The position numbers and the translations under genes are program-made. From positions 1 to 64,000 of the forward strand of contig NZ_BPET01000004.1 of assembly GCF_019654915.1 (NCBI RefSeq): 64,000 nucleotides of DNA, read 5' to 3'. Of the stretch, positions 18,492-29,555 are shown piece after piece (position 1 is the first letter of the stretch; every line of letters begins with the position of its first letter). Under the pieces are notes generated by a model that was not told the origin of the DNA, did no database searches, and saw nothing but the letters and a program-made list of their open reading frames with translations. Source of the DNA: Shewanella sp. MBTL60-007. Lineage in GTDB: Bacteria > Pseudomonadota > Gammaproteobacteria > Enterobacterales > Shewanellaceae.

Positions 18492-19115
18492 TTAGCTATT
18501 GAGCATGCCCGCTGTTTCGATAAAGGTGATGATCTCTGGTACGCCTTTGCCCTGTTTCATGTTGGTAAATACATAAGGTTTTTCAGGGCGCATGCGCTGG
18601 GTGTCTTGATCCATTACTACAAGAGAGGCGCCAACATAGGGAGCAAGATCGATTTTATTAATCACTAATAGATCGGAGCGAGTGATCCCAGGGCCACCTT
18701 TGCGGGGAATTTTTTCACCTTCGGCCACATCGATGACATAGATGGTGATATCTGCCAGTTCAGGGCTGAAGGTCGCGCTTAAGTTATCGCCACCACTTTC
18801 AACAAAAACCACATCTAAGTTTTTGTGGCGCTTTGCTAACTCCTCTACAGCGGCTAAGTTCATCGATGCATCTTCGCGAATGGCGGTATGGGGGCAGCCG
18901 CCAGTTTCGACGCCGATAATCCGGTCAGCATCTAAAGCTTCTGCGCGGGTTAAAATCTTGGCATCTTCTTGGGTGTAAATGTCGTTGGTGACGACAGCAA
19001 TTTGGTATTTATCCCGCAGCGCTTTACACAGCACTTCTAATAGCGCTGTCTTTCCTGAGCCCACGGGACCACCTACGCCGATCCGCAGTGGTTGTTTATA
19101 ATCTAATTCAGTCAT
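18492..19115 (-). CDS. ureG: Urease accessory GTPase UreG
   Basis: The SIMIBI-class GTPase that drives nickel delivery to apo-urease in the UreDFG complex. The P-loop [15 protein letters not shown] (about residues 13-27), the metal-binding C-P-H motif in [11 protein letters not shown] (about 70-80), the [10 protein letters not shown] segment and the NKIDL base-recognition motif are all present. Length (207) is standard. It is the last gene of the ureDABCEFG operon, 107 bases after ureF. Confidence 0.96.
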   Translation of the reverse strand: MTELDYKQPLRIGVGGPVGSGKTALLEVLCKALRDKYQIAVVTNDIYTQEDAKILTRAEALDADRIIGVETGGCPHTAIREDASMNLAAVEELAKRHKNLDVVFVESGGDNLSATFSPELADITIYVIDVAEGEKIPRKGGPGITRSDLLVINKIDLAPYVGASLVVMDQDTQRMRPEKPYVFTNMKQGKGVPEIITFIETAGMLNS

Positions 19116-19222
19116 GTTTGTTCCTAAGTAGGATTAAGGCGTGTTTAAGCCACAGCCTTAGGTGATAGTGGCTCGAATGGTTGCGAGCACAGTTCAATTG
19201 TTTTTTGATTGAAACCTTGTGG

Positions 19223-19906
19223 CTAAGAGCGAAATAGCCGAGTGTATTGATGCTCATGACGGCAACTCGCCATCACTTGCGCTGGTGTAAAACTGCCTAT
19301 CTCATCATCTTGTATGGTGAGGGCTTTATCTACCGCAGCAGGAATGCAGCTTGCGAGTGACATCAATAGCTGTTGGCCGACACTCTGGCCAAGTGGAACC
19401 AGTTTTATCCCCACAACGACGGCATTTTCAAGCCAGCTCCATAAGTAGCCCCCTAGTGCTTTTTCTAGCGGGATTTGCCATTGATTGATGGCTAAAGCAA
19501 AGGCGGCTAACTGAGAGGTTTGCACCATAGTTTTTAGCTCAGGGGTTAATGTCAGCCCAAGCTTTGGTAGTAGTTGGGCATAAGCGATACCTCGTTGATA
19601 CTCTTCTAGTCGTAGCTCTTTAGTCTCACGGCTAGCTGTTAAATAGTGACACCAAGCTTGGGCCTGAGCGTATTCACTGGCTGCTAGGTAACCTTGAATT
19701 CGGACTAAAATGGGCAGTTCAAGATGGGTTAAACTTTCAAGCATCTGACTCTTAAGCCACTCTTCTAGCGCATCGGCTGTCGATACCCAGCCCTGTTCAA
19801 TTGCCCACTCCAAGCCCTGGGAGTAGGTAAAGCCTCCAACGGGGAGGGAGGGGCTTATCAACTGATATAAGCGCAATTCTGGTAGCATGTTTTGGATGTT
19901 GTACAT
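19223..19906 (-). CDS. ureF: Urease accessory protein UreF
   Basis: An all-helical accessory protein that bridges UreD and UreG and gates GTP hydrolysis during urease activation. The N-terminal LRLYQLISPSLPVGGFTYSQ (positions about 11-30) with the L-P-V/I-G-x-F-x-Y-S-x-G-L-E signature identifies it. Length 227 is normal. It starts 3 bases after ureE, so the two are translationally linked. A poor extension at the N-terminus (MYNIQN) leaves the second ATG, at residue 7, as an alternative start. Confidence 0.93.
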   Translation of the reverse strand: MYNIQNMLPELRLYQLISPSLPVGGFTYSQGLEWAIEQGWVSTADALEEWLKSQMLESLTHLELPILVRIQGYLAASEYAQAQAWCHYLTASRETKELRLEEYQRGIAYAQLLPKLGLTLTPELKTMVQTSQLAAFALAINQWQIPLEKALGGYLWSWLENAVVVGIKLVPLGQSVGQQLLMSLASCIPAAVDKALTIQDDEIGSFTPAQVMASCRHEHQYTRLFRS

Positions 19907-19909
19907 GGC

Positions 19910-20428
19910 TTAATGTTCGTGGCTGTGGCAGTGCTCGTGATGATGGCTGTTAGCCATTTTTTCTAAGCTGCTGTCGTAAACTTCTCCATGGGAATGTCCA
20001 CCTGTAGTGCCGCCATAAGCGCCGGGTTCAGGCTGGAATGCTGCACTTTCAACTTTTACCTCAAGCCCTAACCCCATCAGCATTTCATCTAAGACATGAT
20101 CGTGTTGGTATCGGCACCACCCGGCTTCAACTTGTAGTGGCACATGTCGATTTCCTAAGTGATAACAGCCTTTGGCAAAAAGGGTCGCATCATCACTACG
20201 TGCGGTGGACACTTGCTCTTTAGCAGCGATAACTTCAACCACAAAGCCGTCGTCGCTAGCCAGTAACGACCCATGGTGCAAAATGTGTCCTCGCGGCAAC
20301 ATTAATCCTGCATCTCGACCATCTTCAAGGACGATACGTAATCGACTCTTAGTGCGCTCAACCATGGTTAAACACACCTTTGCATCAATATGAGTTGCTT
20401 GGGGTAATATCTGGGTTAACTTAATCAT
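19910..20428 (-). CDS. ureE: Urease nickel metallochaperone UreE
   Basis: A dimeric nickel carrier that hands Ni to UreG. The N-terminal peptide-binding domain (about 1-70) contains the R-x-R-I-x-L-x-D-G segment and the LPRGHILHHGSLL block. The C-terminal metal domain ends in a histidine-rich tail from about residue 143 on, including the final HHHEHCHSHEH run, as in many UreE proteins with high nickel capacity. It lies between ureC (78 bases upstream) and ureF. Confidence 0.93.
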   Translation of the reverse strand: MIKLTQILPQATHIDAKVCLTMVERTKSRLRIVLEDGRDAGLMLPRGHILHHGSLLASDDGFVVEVIAAKEQVSTARSDDATLFAKGCYHLGNRHVPLQVEAGWCRYQHDHVLDEMLMGLGLEVKVESAAFQPEPGAYGGTTGGHSHGEVYDSSLEKMANSHHHEHCHSHEH

Positions 20429-20506
20429 TTTGACCTCTTCAAAAAGCCGAGTGAGTCAACAGAGCAACATTCGGCATGGCGTTGAAAATTAAACAAACTC
20501 CAACAA

Positions 20507-22210
20507 TTAGAATAAGAAGTAGCGTTGAGCCATTGGCAGCTTTGCAAGGGGCTCACACACCAAGGGCATGCCATCGGCTTTGACCACATAAGTTTGTGAG
20601 TCGAGCTCGATATGCGGCACGTAGCTGTTGTGGATCATGTCCTGTTTACTGATATTGCGGCAGCCTCTAACCTCGCCGATAAGGTGAGTTAACTTGAGCT
20701 TTTCAGGTATGGCGGCCTCAATGGCAGCCTTTGGCAAGAAAGTCATGGATGTTGCTGCACGGGCCTTGCCTGTTGCTGCATACATAGGGCGGTAGTGCAC
20801 GGGTTGTGGCGTAGGAATGGCACCATTAATATCGCCCATTGGGGCATAAACCGTTAAGCCACCTTTGAGCACTAACGCGGGTTTGACGCCAAAAAATGCG
20901 GGATCCCACAGCACGATATCCGCCAGCTTGCCCACTTCAATGGAGCCCACTTCGTGGCTTATCCCGTGAGCGATGGCTGGGTTAATGGTGTACTTGGCGA
21001 CATAACGCTTTAGGCGAGTATTATCAGCATCTTCATTGTCGCCTTCGAGTGGGCCACGTTGAAGCTTCATCTTATGGGCGCATTGCCAGGTACGCATGGC
21101 AACCTCAGCCACGCGTCCCATTGCTTGAGAATCCGAACTCATCACTGAAATTGCACCTAAGTCATGCAAGATATCTTCAGCGGCAATGGTTTCACGGCGA
21201 ATACGGGACTCTGCAAAGGCAACGTCTTCTGCGATAGCGGGATCTAAGTGATGGCATACCATCAACATGTCTAAATGCTCATCCACGGTATTGACGGTGT
21301 AAGGCATGGTCGGATTGGTCGAGGCAGGAATGATATTAGGCTCGCCTACCGATTTTATGACATCGGGAGCATGGCCGCCGCCGGCACCTTCAGTATGGAA
21401 TACGTGAATAACACGATCACCAATGGCATTAGCGGTTGCCTCATAAAAACCCCCTTCATTTAAGGTATCTGAGTGGATAGCCACTTGCACGTCCATCTCG
21501 TCAGCGACACTTAAACAGGTATCGATGGCTGACGGCGTTGCGCCCCAATCTTCATGAATTTTGAGCCCCATAGCACCGTTGCTTATTTGCTCTCGAATGG
21601 CATCTGGGTTACTCACAGTCCCTTTACCGAATAAACCGACGTTGATGGGTAACTCATCTGCCGCTTCTAACATGCGGTGCATGTTCCACGTGCCAGGAGT
21701 GACTGTTGTTGCCGTTGAGCCTGCAACAGGGCCGGTACCGCCCCCAATAAAGGTTGTAGTGCCAGCACACAGACCTTCTTCAGCCTGCTGCGGGCAGATA
21801 AAGTGAATGTGAGTGTCAATCGCACCAGCGGTAATGATTTTTCCTTCACCTGCGATAGCTTCTGTACCTGCGCCAATGACGATGTCGACATTGGGTTGTA
21901 CATCGGGGTTACCGGCCTTACCAATTCCAACAATACGCCCATGCTTGATGCCGATATCGGCTTTAACTATGCCCCAATGGTCAAGAATGAGTGCATTGGT
22001 AATCACGGCATCAACACAATCTTGACTCAATACCTGACTTTGCCCCATACCATCACGGATCACTTTTCCACCGCCAAACTTAACTTCTTCACCATAGGTG
22101 GTGAGATCTTTTTCAACCTCTAAAATCAATGCAGTGTCAGCCAAGCGCACACGATCGCCGACCGTTGGGCCAAACATATCTGCATAAGCTTGTCTTGAGA
22201 TCTTAGCCAT
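20507..22210 (-). CDS. ureC: Urease alpha subunit UreC
   Basis: The catalytic subunit, which hydrolyses urea to ammonia and carbamate at a dinickel centre. All canonical residues are at the standard numbering of enterobacterial urease: His134 and His136 (THIHF), the carbamylated Lys217 ([10 protein letters not shown]), His219, His246 (IHSD), His272 and Asp360 (SSDSQ); the flexible flap with MVCHHLDP is at about 318-325. The length of 567 is exact for the three-subunit bacterial type. It starts 2 bases after ureB. Everything visible predicts an active enzyme once nickel is loaded. Confidence 0.98.
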   Translation of the reverse strand: MAKISRQAYADMFGPTVGDRVRLADTALILEVEKDLTTYGEEVKFGGGKVIRDGMGQSQVLSQDCVDAVITNALILDHWGIVKADIGIKHGRIVGIGKAGNPDVQPNVDIVIGAGTEAIAGEGKIITAGAIDTHIHFICPQQAEEGLCAGTTTFIGGGTGPVAGSTATTVTPGTWNMHRMLEAADELPINVGLFGKGTVSNPDAIREQISNGAMGLKIHEDWGATPSAIDTCLSVADEMDVQVAIHSDTLNEGGFYEATANAIGDRVIHVFHTEGAGGGHAPDVIKSVGEPNIIPASTNPTMPYTVNTVDEHLDMLMVCHHLDPAIAEDVAFAESRIRRETIAAEDILHDLGAISVMSSDSQAMGRVAEVAMRTWQCAHKMKLQRGPLEGDNEDADNTRLKRYVAKYTINPAIAHGISHEVGSIEVGKLADIVLWDPAFFGVKPALVLKGGLTVYAPMGDINGAIPTPQPVHYRPMYAATGKARAATSMTFLPKAAIEAAIPEKLKLTHLIGEVRGCRNISKQDMIHNSYVPHIELDSQTYVVKADGMPLVCEPLAKLPMAQRYFLF

Positions 22211-22212
22211 AC

Positions 22213-22530
22213 TTACTCCTTAATTTTGCCCATGATTTGGCCATCAAAGCCTTGAATTATGCGCTTGCCAGAAAAAGCGACCAGTTCGACCGTTCGGCTT
22301 TGCCCTGGCTCGAATCGCACAGCCATCCCTGCGGGAATGTCGAGACGAAAACCTAAGCTCTGCGCTCGGTCGAAACTTAAAAACTGATTCACTTCGTAAA
22401 AGTGATAATGAGAACCCACTTGAATAGGGCGGTCGCCAATATTCGCGACCGCTAATGTTCGCTTTTGATAGCCTTGATTGAGCGCAATCTCACCAAGATT
22501 TTTATTTATTATGATTTCACCCGGGATCAT
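22213..22530 (-). CDS. ureB: Urease beta subunit UreB
   Basis: A structural subunit of the (ABC)3 urease. The start [20 protein letters not shown] (key residues M-I-P-G-E) is the family signature, and the [15 protein letters not shown] core is conserved. I placed the start at the ATG preceded by AAGGA. The frame extends six residues upstream to a TTG that has no support. The resulting 105 residues match normal UreB. It lies 48 bases after ureA and 2 before ureC. Confidence 0.95.
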   Translation of the reverse strand: MIPGEIIINKNLGEIALNQGYQKRTLAVANIGDRPIQVGSHYHFYEVNQFLSFDRAQSLGFRLDIPAGMAVRFEPGQSRTVELVAFSGKRIIQGFDGQIMGKIKE

Positions 22531-22578
22531 GGTGTGGTCCTTAAACAACGTATTCGATTAACCGTTAACAATATCTTT

Positions 22579-22881
22579 TTAAACTATGGGTTCGTGGATG
22601 GAGACTAACTTGGTGCCATCTGGAAAAGTGCACTCCACCTGCACGTTATGCACCATCTCTGGTACGCCTTCCATAACCTGCTCTGAGGTTAAAATTGTGC
22701 GGCCATAATTCATCAGTTCAGCTACTGTGCGGCCATCTCTAGCGCCCTCTAAAATGGCACAACTGATTAATGCGACTGATTCGGGATAGTTGAGCTTTAA
22801 GCCTCGCGCCAGCCGACGCTCAGCGAGTAAGCCAGCGGTAAATAGCATTAACTTATCTTTTTCTCTTGGGGTTAGTTCCAT
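22579..22881 (-). CDS. ureA: Urease gamma subunit UreA
   Basis: The smallest structural subunit of urease. [20 protein letters not shown] is the invariant N-terminus, followed by [18 protein letters not shown] and the C-terminal [19 protein letters not shown]. At 100 residues it has standard length. It is separated from ureD by 84 bases. Confidence 0.97.
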   Translation of the reverse strand: MELTPREKDKLMLFTAGLLAERRLARGLKLNYPESVALISCAILEGARDGRTVAELMNYGRTILTSEQVMEGVPEMVHNVQVECTFPDGTKLVSIHEPIV

Positions 22882-22965
22882 GGTAAAAGTCTCTTTAAAA
22901 TCATAGGGTTTATTGGTGTGGCTTTAAGTGCGATTAAGCGTGAATGAGTGCTTGAGCTGCAGAGC

Positions 22966-23883
22966 TTAAGTTGACCAAATTCTAGGTACATCGGGGAGTT
23001 GACCAAACCAGTGTTGGCGAACGCAGCGCCAGATCTGTACAAAACTGGCCATCATAGGTTCGGTTTGTTGCCCCAAGGCGCGTACCACCAATAAGCTGTT
23101 TTCTGCCGGACTATTGAGGGTCATAGCACTACTCATTGACGAGCTGCCTAGCTCGCTGGTTCCCAGCACAATCTCAGTTGCGAAGCGCGCTTGCTGCTCA
23201 TCAATCACTTGATTCACTTTGTCGATAAGCTCCCTATCAACAGGAGTGATATACAGACTTCCAGTCATGGAGAAGTTGCGCATTGCAGCCGCTTGCTTGA
23301 ATTGAAACTGATCTTGGAACCTTAGGCTTTCAGTCAATAACAGCTTGTTATCACGACAAATAAAGGTTTGGCCTAATACTGTTCCGTAATTGAACTCTTC
23401 CCCAAGTTGTGGACGACCGAAGCATTGCATTTCCCAGCCAATAAAGCGGGCATTGGCGGCTAAATTCACTTGAGTGAGTAACTTACAGTTAGCTCCTGGG
23501 AAGAAAATGTTCTCCATGGGAAGCCACTCGAGTAACCCCGATTCTGCAACGCTCAATTGCTGGCTTTGCCATGCCAGCTTTGCATTACTACGATAGAACT
23601 TAGTCGCCCCCGGCGTGGTTAATAACGCATGAGCCTGCTCTGCAACATCAACAGTGAAGCTGAGTTGATCGCCGCCAACCACGCCACCTGGCGGGTGTAA
23701 AAGATAGGTATGACAAACCGCACCTTCAGGGAAAAATGTCTTTTGAACCGTTAACGGCCCGATTTGATGACGCTCTAAAAGCCGAGTTTTTTCTCGCTTA
23801 ATACCGTATTTGAGGTGCAGTTCTGCACGCCAGCCAGCATCAGACTCTGGGCGTTTAAAATAAACGCTTTGTGGAGTATTCAT
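22966..23883 (-). CDS. ureD: Urease accessory protein UreD (UreH)
   Basis: A beta-helical scaffold protein that binds apo-urease and through which nickel passes from UreG. The [17 protein letters not shown] segment (about residues 58-74), the [11 protein letters not shown] block (about 88-98) and [12 protein letters not shown] (about 120-131) are characteristic. It is the first gene of the operon, and 305 residues is slightly above average but normal for this order. No urea or nickel transporter gene lies in the operon, apart from a small membrane peptide upstream. Confidence 0.94.
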   Translation of the reverse strand: MNTPQSVYFKRPESDAGWRAELHLKYGIKREKTRLLERHQIGPLTVQKTFFPEGAVCHTYLLHPPGGVVGGDQLSFTVDVAEQAHALLTTPGATKFYRSNAKLAWQSQQLSVAESGLLEWLPMENIFFPGANCKLLTQVNLAANARFIGWEMQCFGRPQLGEEFNYGTVLGQTFICRDNKLLLTESLRFQDQFQFKQAAAMRNFSMTGSLYITPVDRELIDKVNQVIDEQQARFATEIVLGTSELGSSSMSSAMTLNSPAENSLLVVRALGQQTEPMMASFVQIWRCVRQHWFGQLPDVPRIWST

Positions 23884-24000
23884 TATTCAAATTTATCCAA
23901 ATCATCAAGGCAAAATTGCAAGCCAACAGATCACAACCCCAAAATCTGAGTATGTGATCCTGATATAGATTTTGAAAAACGCGCGCAACTAGCTAGCCCA

Positions 24001-24017
24001 AACAATTTAAAATTGTT
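24001..24017. promoter_or_regulatory. AACAATTT/AAATTGTT palindrome upstream of ureD
   Basis: AACAATTT and AAATTGTT pair with one central base, 118 bases upstream of the ureD start. It is well placed for an operator of the urease operon. No known regulator consensus is matched. Confidence 0.3.
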
Positions 24018-24114
24018 GAGAGTTTGAACTAAACGCGACGGCAAGAGGGTAAACGAACCAGACTTGAACGGCTGCGTGCGTTTTAAAATCTAATGAATAA
24101 AAATTTGTGAATAG

Positions 24115-24285
24115 TTAGCGCTTTGAACGAACCCAAATCGCGTAGCCGGCAACAATAGCGGCGAGTAAGATAAGTGGTGCAACATCAGATAGGTGGTGGA
24201 ACAAGCCAACGGCACCATGACCTGGGTGTGCCCAAGAAACAGACGGGATCAATAGCATGATCAATGTAGGAAGAAGACTCTTCAT
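24115..24285 (-). CDS. Small histidine-containing membrane protein, HupE/UreJ N-terminus-like
   Basis: A 56-residue protein upstream of, and in line with, the urease operon. Residues 1-19 are a signal peptide (MKSLLPTLIMLLIPSVSWA). The mature protein starts HPGHG, continues LFHHL, and ends in one transmembrane helix (VAPLILLAAIVAGYAIW) with a basic tail. HupE/UreJ nickel permeases also begin their mature part with an H-P-G-H motif, but this protein lacks the rest of that six-helix family. I place the start at the ATG preceded by AGGATA; the frame runs 37 codons further up without support. A metal-binding role in the periplasm is inference only. Confidence 0.6.
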   Translation of the reverse strand: MKSLLPTLIMLLIPSVSWAHPGHGAVGLFHHLSDVAPLILLAAIVAGYAIWVRSKR

Positions 24286-24638
24286 TGTGTGTATATCCTG
24301 AAATAAATTGTGGTAAGCAGTGCGGAGGAAAGAACATTCCTCCTGAGAAGCCGCCATAGTAAACCTTTTCGGCCAGAAAACAATGATGGAGATCACTAAT
24401 TGAGCGACAAGTGCGAAGAAAATCTGATTTTTAGTGGGATTAACTAGCGAGAGAGAGGCTTGTCTTTATATACAATAGCTTGGGTTTGAATTAAGCCACA
24501 AGCCTTATCAAACCTAGTGTTCTTGCATTTTACAGGTTGAAAATGAGCACCTATAGTTAATCCACGATGTTGTCTGTATTTTGTTGTGAGACTTTCTATT
24601 ATTTATGCAGATAATGAGTAGATTGCGCGGAGCTGTAT
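24286..24638. other. Divergent promoter region between the small membrane protein and the GNAT gene
   Basis: About 350 AT-rich bases. Promoters for both flanking genes must lie here, but I see no strong -35/-10 pair, inverted repeat or known operator that I would defend. Confidence 0.4.
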
Positions 24639-25379
24639 ATGACACTTCATAAAAGTAAGGCGGAGCTCTTTCCCTTACTTCACCTGTTGGATGATTTTAG
24701 CCACTTCCAACTACAACATGGTTTTATTCAAACATTAGCCGAAAAAGATTTGCGTCTGCAGGCTCCTTCCTCAATCGAGTTAGATGACTCATCTGTTATA
24801 CCCTGCGTTAGTATTTATGACGATTCATCGCATGAGAACACCACTGCTTTACAGCAATACTTTTGCGATACATGCGCAGACGATGAGTTGGTCTGTCAGC
24901 AGATATTCAACACCCTCACGCCTGTCAGTCACATCTCCGAAAGCAGGCATCAGAGGCATTATCGATTAGTGGCTTTTTCTGAAGAGGAAAAGCGTACACC
25001 CGTGGCGTTTGTGACCTTTAATGTTAGTCTGCTCGACTCTTGGTATTCGGACGATAATACCTGTAATGAGCGCCAGATAGGGGGCTGTTGTTATCTGCTT
25101 TATGCCTATGTGGTACCAAAGTGGCGTCGCCTTGGGGTAGGGAGCTGTCTGTTTCACCTTATTTCAAATCTATTTTGGGCCCAGTTACAGTTTATCGATG
25201 CCCAGGCAAAATCCCATCAGTTAACTATGGTGCCTTTGATCTATGAGAGTGAGGCCGCAAAAGGAGCGGAAGGCTTGCTGCGTCAAGTCGCGATGAATAT
25301 CAATCAGTATGAGGCTTTATCATTGAATAATGATAAAGCCTCCACGACTGTTAAGCCTTGTATGAGTAATATTTTATAG
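24639..25379 (+). CDS. GNAT family N-acetyltransferase-like protein
   Basis: A 246-residue protein whose C-terminal half has the GNAT acetyl-CoA fold. The strand-helix unit CCYLLYAYVVPKWRRLGVGS (given at about residues 145-164) contains the R-x-x-G-x-G pyrophosphate-binding loop, and a preceding strand reads PVAFVTFNVSL. The first 100 residues are not recognisable. It stands alone, transcribed toward metH, with a tandem repeat array just beyond its stop codon. The substrate is unknown. Confidence 0.65.
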   Translation: MTLHKSKAELFPLLHLLDDFSHFQLQHGFIQTLAEKDLRLQAPSSIELDDSSVIPCVSIYDDSSHENTTALQQYFCDTCADDELVCQQIFNTLTPVSHISESRHQRHYRLVAFSEEEKRTPVAFVTFNVSLLDSWYSDDNTCNERQIGGCCYLLYAYVVPKWRRLGVGSCLFHLISNLFWAQLQFIDAQAKSHQLTMVPLIYESEAAKGAEGLLRQVAMNINQYEALSLNNDKASTTVKPCMSNIL

Positions 25380-25391
25380 GCTTTGTTTTAG

Positions 25392-25634
25392 GGCTGGCTC
25401 TTTGCTTTAGGCCAATGGCCACCGGGCAAACAAATTGCCCTCCCGCTCAAGGCTGGCTCTTTGCTTTAGGCCTATGGCCACTGGGCAAACAAGTTTTCCC
25501 TCCCGCTCAAGGCTGGCTCTTTACTTTAGGCCTATGGCCACCGGGCAAACAAGTTGCCCTCCCGCTCAAGGCTGGCTCTTTACTTTAGGCCTATGGCCAC
25601 CGGGCAAACAAGTTTGCCCTCCCGCTCAAGGCTG
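25392..25634. repeat. Four tandem copies of a roughly 60-bp palindromic repeat
   Basis: Four units of 59-60 bp begin at about 25392, 25451, 25511 and 25570. A partial fifth unit ends at the metH stop codon. Each unit carries two palindromes: GGCCTATGGCC and GGGCAAAC with a G(T)TTGCCC partner. The copies differ by a few bases and small indels. The second palindrome could end transcription from both convergent genes. Open frames across it are an artefact of the repeat. It is not a CRISPR array, because there are no unique spacers. Confidence 0.9.
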
Positions 25635-25635
25635 T

Positions 25636-28600
25636 TTACTCAGGGTCATAGTCCAAAATTGGGGCTAACCAGCGCTCAGTTTCCTCTATGCTCATGCCTT
25701 TGCGCGCGGCATAATCTTCTACCTGATCCCGTCCAATATTGGTCACGCCAAAGTAGCGAGATTTAGGGTGCGCAAAGTACCAACCCGATACAGCAGCTGT
25801 AGGGAACATGGCATAACTTTCTGTAATGTTAAGGCCTATGGTTTCATCTGGCTTTAACAGGTCCCAAAGCAAGCCTTTTTCGGTATGATCTGGGCATGCT
25901 GGGTAGCCAGGAGCTGGGCGAATACCTTTGTACTTTTCACGAATAAGCGCTTCGTTATCGAGGGCCTCATCGGCAGCGTAACCCCAAAACTCTTTCCGAA
26001 CTCGCTCATGCATACGTTCGGCAAAGGCTTCGGCTAAACGATCGGCCAAACACTTGAGCATAATCGCGCTGTAGTCATCATGATCAGCTTCAAAACGAGC
26101 AATATGCTCGTCAATGCCATGGCCTGCGGTGACCGCGAAACCACCCATGTAGTCAGCAACGCCGCTATCTTTAGGCGCGACAAAATCCGCAAGACAGAAG
26201 TTGTCGTTACCGACCCGTTCTATCTGCATCCGCAGATGATGGGTTGTGAGTTCAAGCTCGCTGCGGCTTTCATCTGTGTATAGCTCAATATCGTCATGGT
26301 TGACGGTATTGGCTGGGAATAAACCTATGACGGCTTTGGCGGTTAACCATTTCTCACTGATGATTTTATCCAGCATAATCTTAGCGTCGCTATATAGCTT
26401 ACGCGCCTCAACGCCGACGACTTCATCTTCTAAAATACGTGGGAAATGGCCATGCAGTTCCCAACTTCTAAAGAAAGGCGTCCAGTCGATACGTTCCAGC
26501 AGATCTTCTAATGGGTAGTCATCAAAAACTTGGCGCCCAAGTTGATTTGGCACAAATGGCGTGTAGTTTTGCCAGTCGTGCTGACAACGGTTTTCACGGG
26601 CAGCTTCAATGGTGGTGATCTCTTTGCGTTTGGCCTGAGAGTTACGCTTTTCGCGCATCAGTTGGTATTCGGCGTAGGCTTCATTGATGGTCGCTTGGCG
26701 CGTTTCATCGTTGATGAGTTTCGACACCATAGGCACGGCGCGGGAGGCATCGGCAATGTAGATGGCACCCTCAGGTGAGTGAGGCGCAATTTTCACTGCG
26801 GTATGAATTTTAGAGCAGGTGGCACCGCCAATAATCGATGGAATGGTTAAGCCTGCCTTATGGAAGCTCTTAACGTTATGGACCATTTCATCAAGGCTTG
26901 GAGTAATCAGACCTGACATGCCGATAATGTCGACATTTTCAGCTTTGGCGACTTCGATGATTTTCTCGACTGGCACCATCACGCCTAAGTCGATGACTTC
27001 ATAGCCGTTACAGGCTAGTACTACGCCAACAATATTCTTGCCGATATCGTGCACGTCGCCTTTCACCGTGACCATTAAGATCTTACCGTTTGATTGCCCT
27101 TCAACCTTTTCAAGCTCAATAAACGGGTTTAAATAAGCCACGGCTTTCTTCATTACCCTTGCAGACTTAACTACCTGTGGCAGGAACATCTTGCCTGAGC
27201 CGAAAAGGTCTCCCACGATATTCATGCCATCCATCAAGGGCCCCTCAATTACATCGAGTGGGCGGTTTGCCTGCAAACGCGCTTCTTCGGTGTCGGCATC
27301 GATAAAGTCGGTGATCCCTTTCACCAGTGCATGGGCTAAGCGCTCATTCACCGGTTTTGTGCGCCACTCTAAATCTTCTTTTTTGGCTGCTTGGCTGCCG
27401 TCACCACGGAATTTTTCAGCCACTTCGAGTAGCAGTTCGGTGTTATTCGTGTCGGCAACCGTGCAAGGCAAGTTTTGTACAATGGCTTCAACGTGCTCTT
27501 TAAGCTCCGGGTCGATATCGTCATAGATTGCCAGTTGGCCAGCGTTAACAATCCCCATGTCCATCCCCGCTTGAATCGCGTGATACAGGAATACTGCATG
27601 GATAGCCTCGCGTACTGGATTGTTACCGCGGAAGGAGAACGACACGTTGGACACTCCGCCCGAAATCATTGCATGGGGTAGGGTGCGCTTTATCTCGCGG
27701 GTGGCTTCGATGAAGTCGACCGCATAGTTGTCATGTTCATCGATACCTGTGGCAATGGCAAAGATATTGGGATCGAAGATAATATCTTCCGGTGGGAAGC
27801 CGACCTTGTCGACCAGTACGTTATAAGCACGAGTACAGATCTCGACTTTGCGCGCTTTAGTATCGGCTTGGCCGATTTCATCGAATGCCATAATAATTGC
27901 GGCTGCACCATAGCGCTTAACTAGTTTAGCCTGTTCGATAAACTTCTCTTCTCCCTCTTTGAGCGAGATAGAGTTGACGATGCCTTTACCTTGAATGCAC
28001 TTAAGACCTGCTTCAATCACCTCCCACTTAGAAGAGTCGATCATGATAGGTACCCGTGAAATATCTGGCTCAGAGGCGATAAGGTTGAGGAATTTTTGCA
28101 TGACCTCAACGCCATCGAGCATGCCTTCATCCATATTGATATCGATGATCTGTGCGCCGTTCTCTACTTGGTCGCGAGCAACCGAAAGCGCTTCTTCATA
28201 TTCACCAGTCTTGATAAGGCGTAGAAACTTAGCCGACCCGGTAACGTTGGTTCGCTCACCCACGTTTAAAAAGAGTGAGTTCTCATCTATGGTGAGTGGC
28301 TCTAGGCCTGACAGGCGGCAGGCAATGGTAATATCTGGGAGTTTACGGGCATCATGGTCAATTACCGCTTCACGAATAACGCGGATATGCTCTGGCGTAG
28401 TGCCGCAGCAGCCGCCGATGATGTTTAATAGGCCTTCCTTTGCCCACTCTTCGATGACTTCGGCCATTTGTTCAGGCGTTTCATCGTAACCACCAAATTC
28501 ATTTGGTAAGCCCGCATTGGGGTGCGCGGATACGAAGCACTCAGAAATTTTAGATAATTCTTCTACATAAGGACGAAGTTCAGTTGGACCTAGGGCGCAG

Positions 28601-29391
28601 TTAAGGCCAATTGATAGCGGCTTAACGTGGCGCAGCGAGTTGTAGAAAGCTTCGGTAGTTTGTCCGGTAAGGGTGCGCCCAGAGGCATCGGTGATGGTGC
28701 CGGAGATCATAATTGGCAGGCGGAAGCCTTGCTCATCGAAGACGGTTTCGATGGCAAACAGTGCAGCTTTGGCGTTAAGGGTATCGAAAATGGTTTCCAC
28801 CATGATGATGTCACTGCCGCCAGCAATCAGGGCATTGATAGACTCTATATAGGCTTCAACCAGTTCATCGAAACTGACGTTGCGATAGCCTGGATCGTTT
28901 ACATCAGGGCTGATTGAGCAGGTACGGTTGGTTGGGCCGAGCACACCAGCAACATAACATTGGCGACCAGTTTCAGCTTCGACTTCATTGGCAGCCTCAC
29001 GAGCGAGGCGTGCACCAACGAGGTTAATCTCGGCCGAATGCGCCTGCATGTCATAATCGGCCATGGCGATCTGCGTGGCATTAAAAGTGTTGGTTTCAAT
29101 AATATCGCTGCCAGCAAGCAGGTACTCTTTATGGATCTGCTTGATGGCCTCAGGCTGGGTGAGTACCAACATGTCATTGTTGCCTTTAACATCACAATGC
29201 CAGTCTTTGAACTGTTTGCCGCGAAAGTCGGCTTCTTCAAATTTGCGATCTTGGATCATGGTACCCATTGCACCATCGAGGATAAGGATCCCATCATGGA
29301 GTTTTTGGGTAAGCAGTGCTAAAACCTTGTCGGCCGTGTCTTGAGTATGTGCTACTGTGCTCAAGGCATGTGTTGGGGTACAGGTTGCCAT
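25636..29391 (-). CDS. metH: Cobalamin-dependent methionine synthase MetH
   Basis: Transfers the methyl group of 5-methyltetrahydrofolate to homocysteine through methylcobalamin. The four modules are in order: homocysteine domain with zinc cysteines Cys264, Cys328 and Cys329 ([10 protein letters not shown]); pterin domain (about 350-660, with [13 protein letters not shown] at its start); B12 domain with the D-x-H-x-x-G motif (GDVHDIGKN, about residue 775); and the C-terminal SAM reactivation domain ([14 protein letters not shown] near 1165). The 1251 residues slightly exceed the E. coli enzyme, because of a longer N-terminus. It is transcribed away from cobC and next to the cobalamin cluster that supplies its cofactor. 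A MetJ-box-like site lies upstream. Confidence 0.98.
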   Translation of the reverse strand: MATCTPTHALSTVAHTQDTADKVLALLTQKLHDGILILDGAMGTMIQDRKFEEADFRGKQFKDWHCDVKGNNDMLVLTQPEAIKQIHKEYLLAGSDIIETNTFNATQIAMADYDMQAHSAEINLVGARLAREAANEVEAETGRQCYVAGVLGPTNRTCSISPDVNDPGYRNVSFDELVEAYIESINALIAGGSDIIMVETIFDTLNAKAALFAIETVFDEQGFRLPIMISGTITDASGRTLTGQTTEAFYNSLRHVKPLSIGLNCALGPTELRPYVEELSKISECFVSAHPNAGLPNEFGGYDETPEQMAEVIEEWAKEGLLNIIGGCCGTTPEHIRVIREAVIDHDARKLPDITIACRLSGLEPLTIDENSLFLNVGERTNVTGSAKFLRLIKTGEYEEALSVARDQVENGAQIIDINMDEGMLDGVEVMQKFLNLIASEPDISRVPIMIDSSKWEVIEAGLKCIQGKGIVNSISLKEGEEKFIEQAKLVKRYGAAAIIMAFDEIGQADTKARKVEICTRAYNVLVDKVGFPPEDIIFDPNIFAIATGIDEHDNYAVDFIEATREIKRTLPHAMISGGVSNVSFSFRGNNPVREAIHAVFLYHAIQAGMDMGIVNAGQLAIYDDIDPELKEHVEAIVQNLPCTVADTNNTELLLEVAEKFRGDGSQAAKKEDLEWRTKPVNERLAHALVKGITDFIDADTEEARLQANRPLDVIEGPLMDGMNIVGDLFGSGKMFLPQVVKSARVMKKAVAYLNPFIELEKVEGQSNGKILMVTVKGDVHDIGKNIVGVVLACNGYEVIDLGVMVPVEKIIEVAKAENVDIIGMSGLITPSLDEMVHNVKSFHKAGLTIPSIIGGATCSKIHTAVKIAPHSPEGAIYIADASRAVPMVSKLINDETRQATINEAYAEYQLMREKRNSQAKRKEITTIEAARENRCQHDWQNYTPFVPNQLGRQVFDDYPLEDLLERIDWTPFFRSWELHGHFPRILEDEVVGVEARKLYSDAKIMLDKIISEKWLTAKAVIGLFPANTVNHDDIELYTDESRSELELTTHHLRMQIERVGNDNFCLADFVAPKDSGVADYMGGFAVTAGHGIDEHIARFEADHDDYSAIMLKCLADRLAEAFAERMHERVRKEFWGYAADEALDNEALIREKYKGIRPAPGYPACPDHTEKGLLWDLLKPDETIGLNITESYAMFPTAAVSGWYFAHPKSRYFGVTNIGRDQVEDYAARKGMSIEETERWLAPILDYDPE

Positions 29392-29531
29392 AGATAATTC
29401 CTACCAATTCGCAAATAAAGTATTTTGCTGTTTATTTTTTCGTCAATGTTCTTATGAATATTCTTATGTAATGTCTGTCCGGTTTTTAAGGCGACTAATG
29501 TTAAGCTGCCGAATATTTTGTTTGGACATTT

Positions 29532-29555
29532 ATACGTATAGACGTCCATAATACG
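29532..29555. promoter_or_regulatory. Candidate MetJ box between metH and cobC
   Basis: Consecutive 8-mers ATACGTAT and AGACGTCC, followed by a poorer ATAATACG, resemble tandem MetJ met boxes (consensus AGACGTCT). It lies about 140 bases before the metH start and 105 before cobC. MetJ control of metH would make biological sense; this is inference from motif likeness. Confidence 0.45.

Noticed and set aside
25435..25766. Small open frames inside the 60-bp tandem repeat
   Set aside because: They arise from the repeat itself, encode repeated low-information peptides and have no ribosome-binding sites.
26080..29344. Many plus-strand frames across metH
   Set aside because: They are antisense shadows of a conserved gene whose every domain is recognisable on the minus strand.
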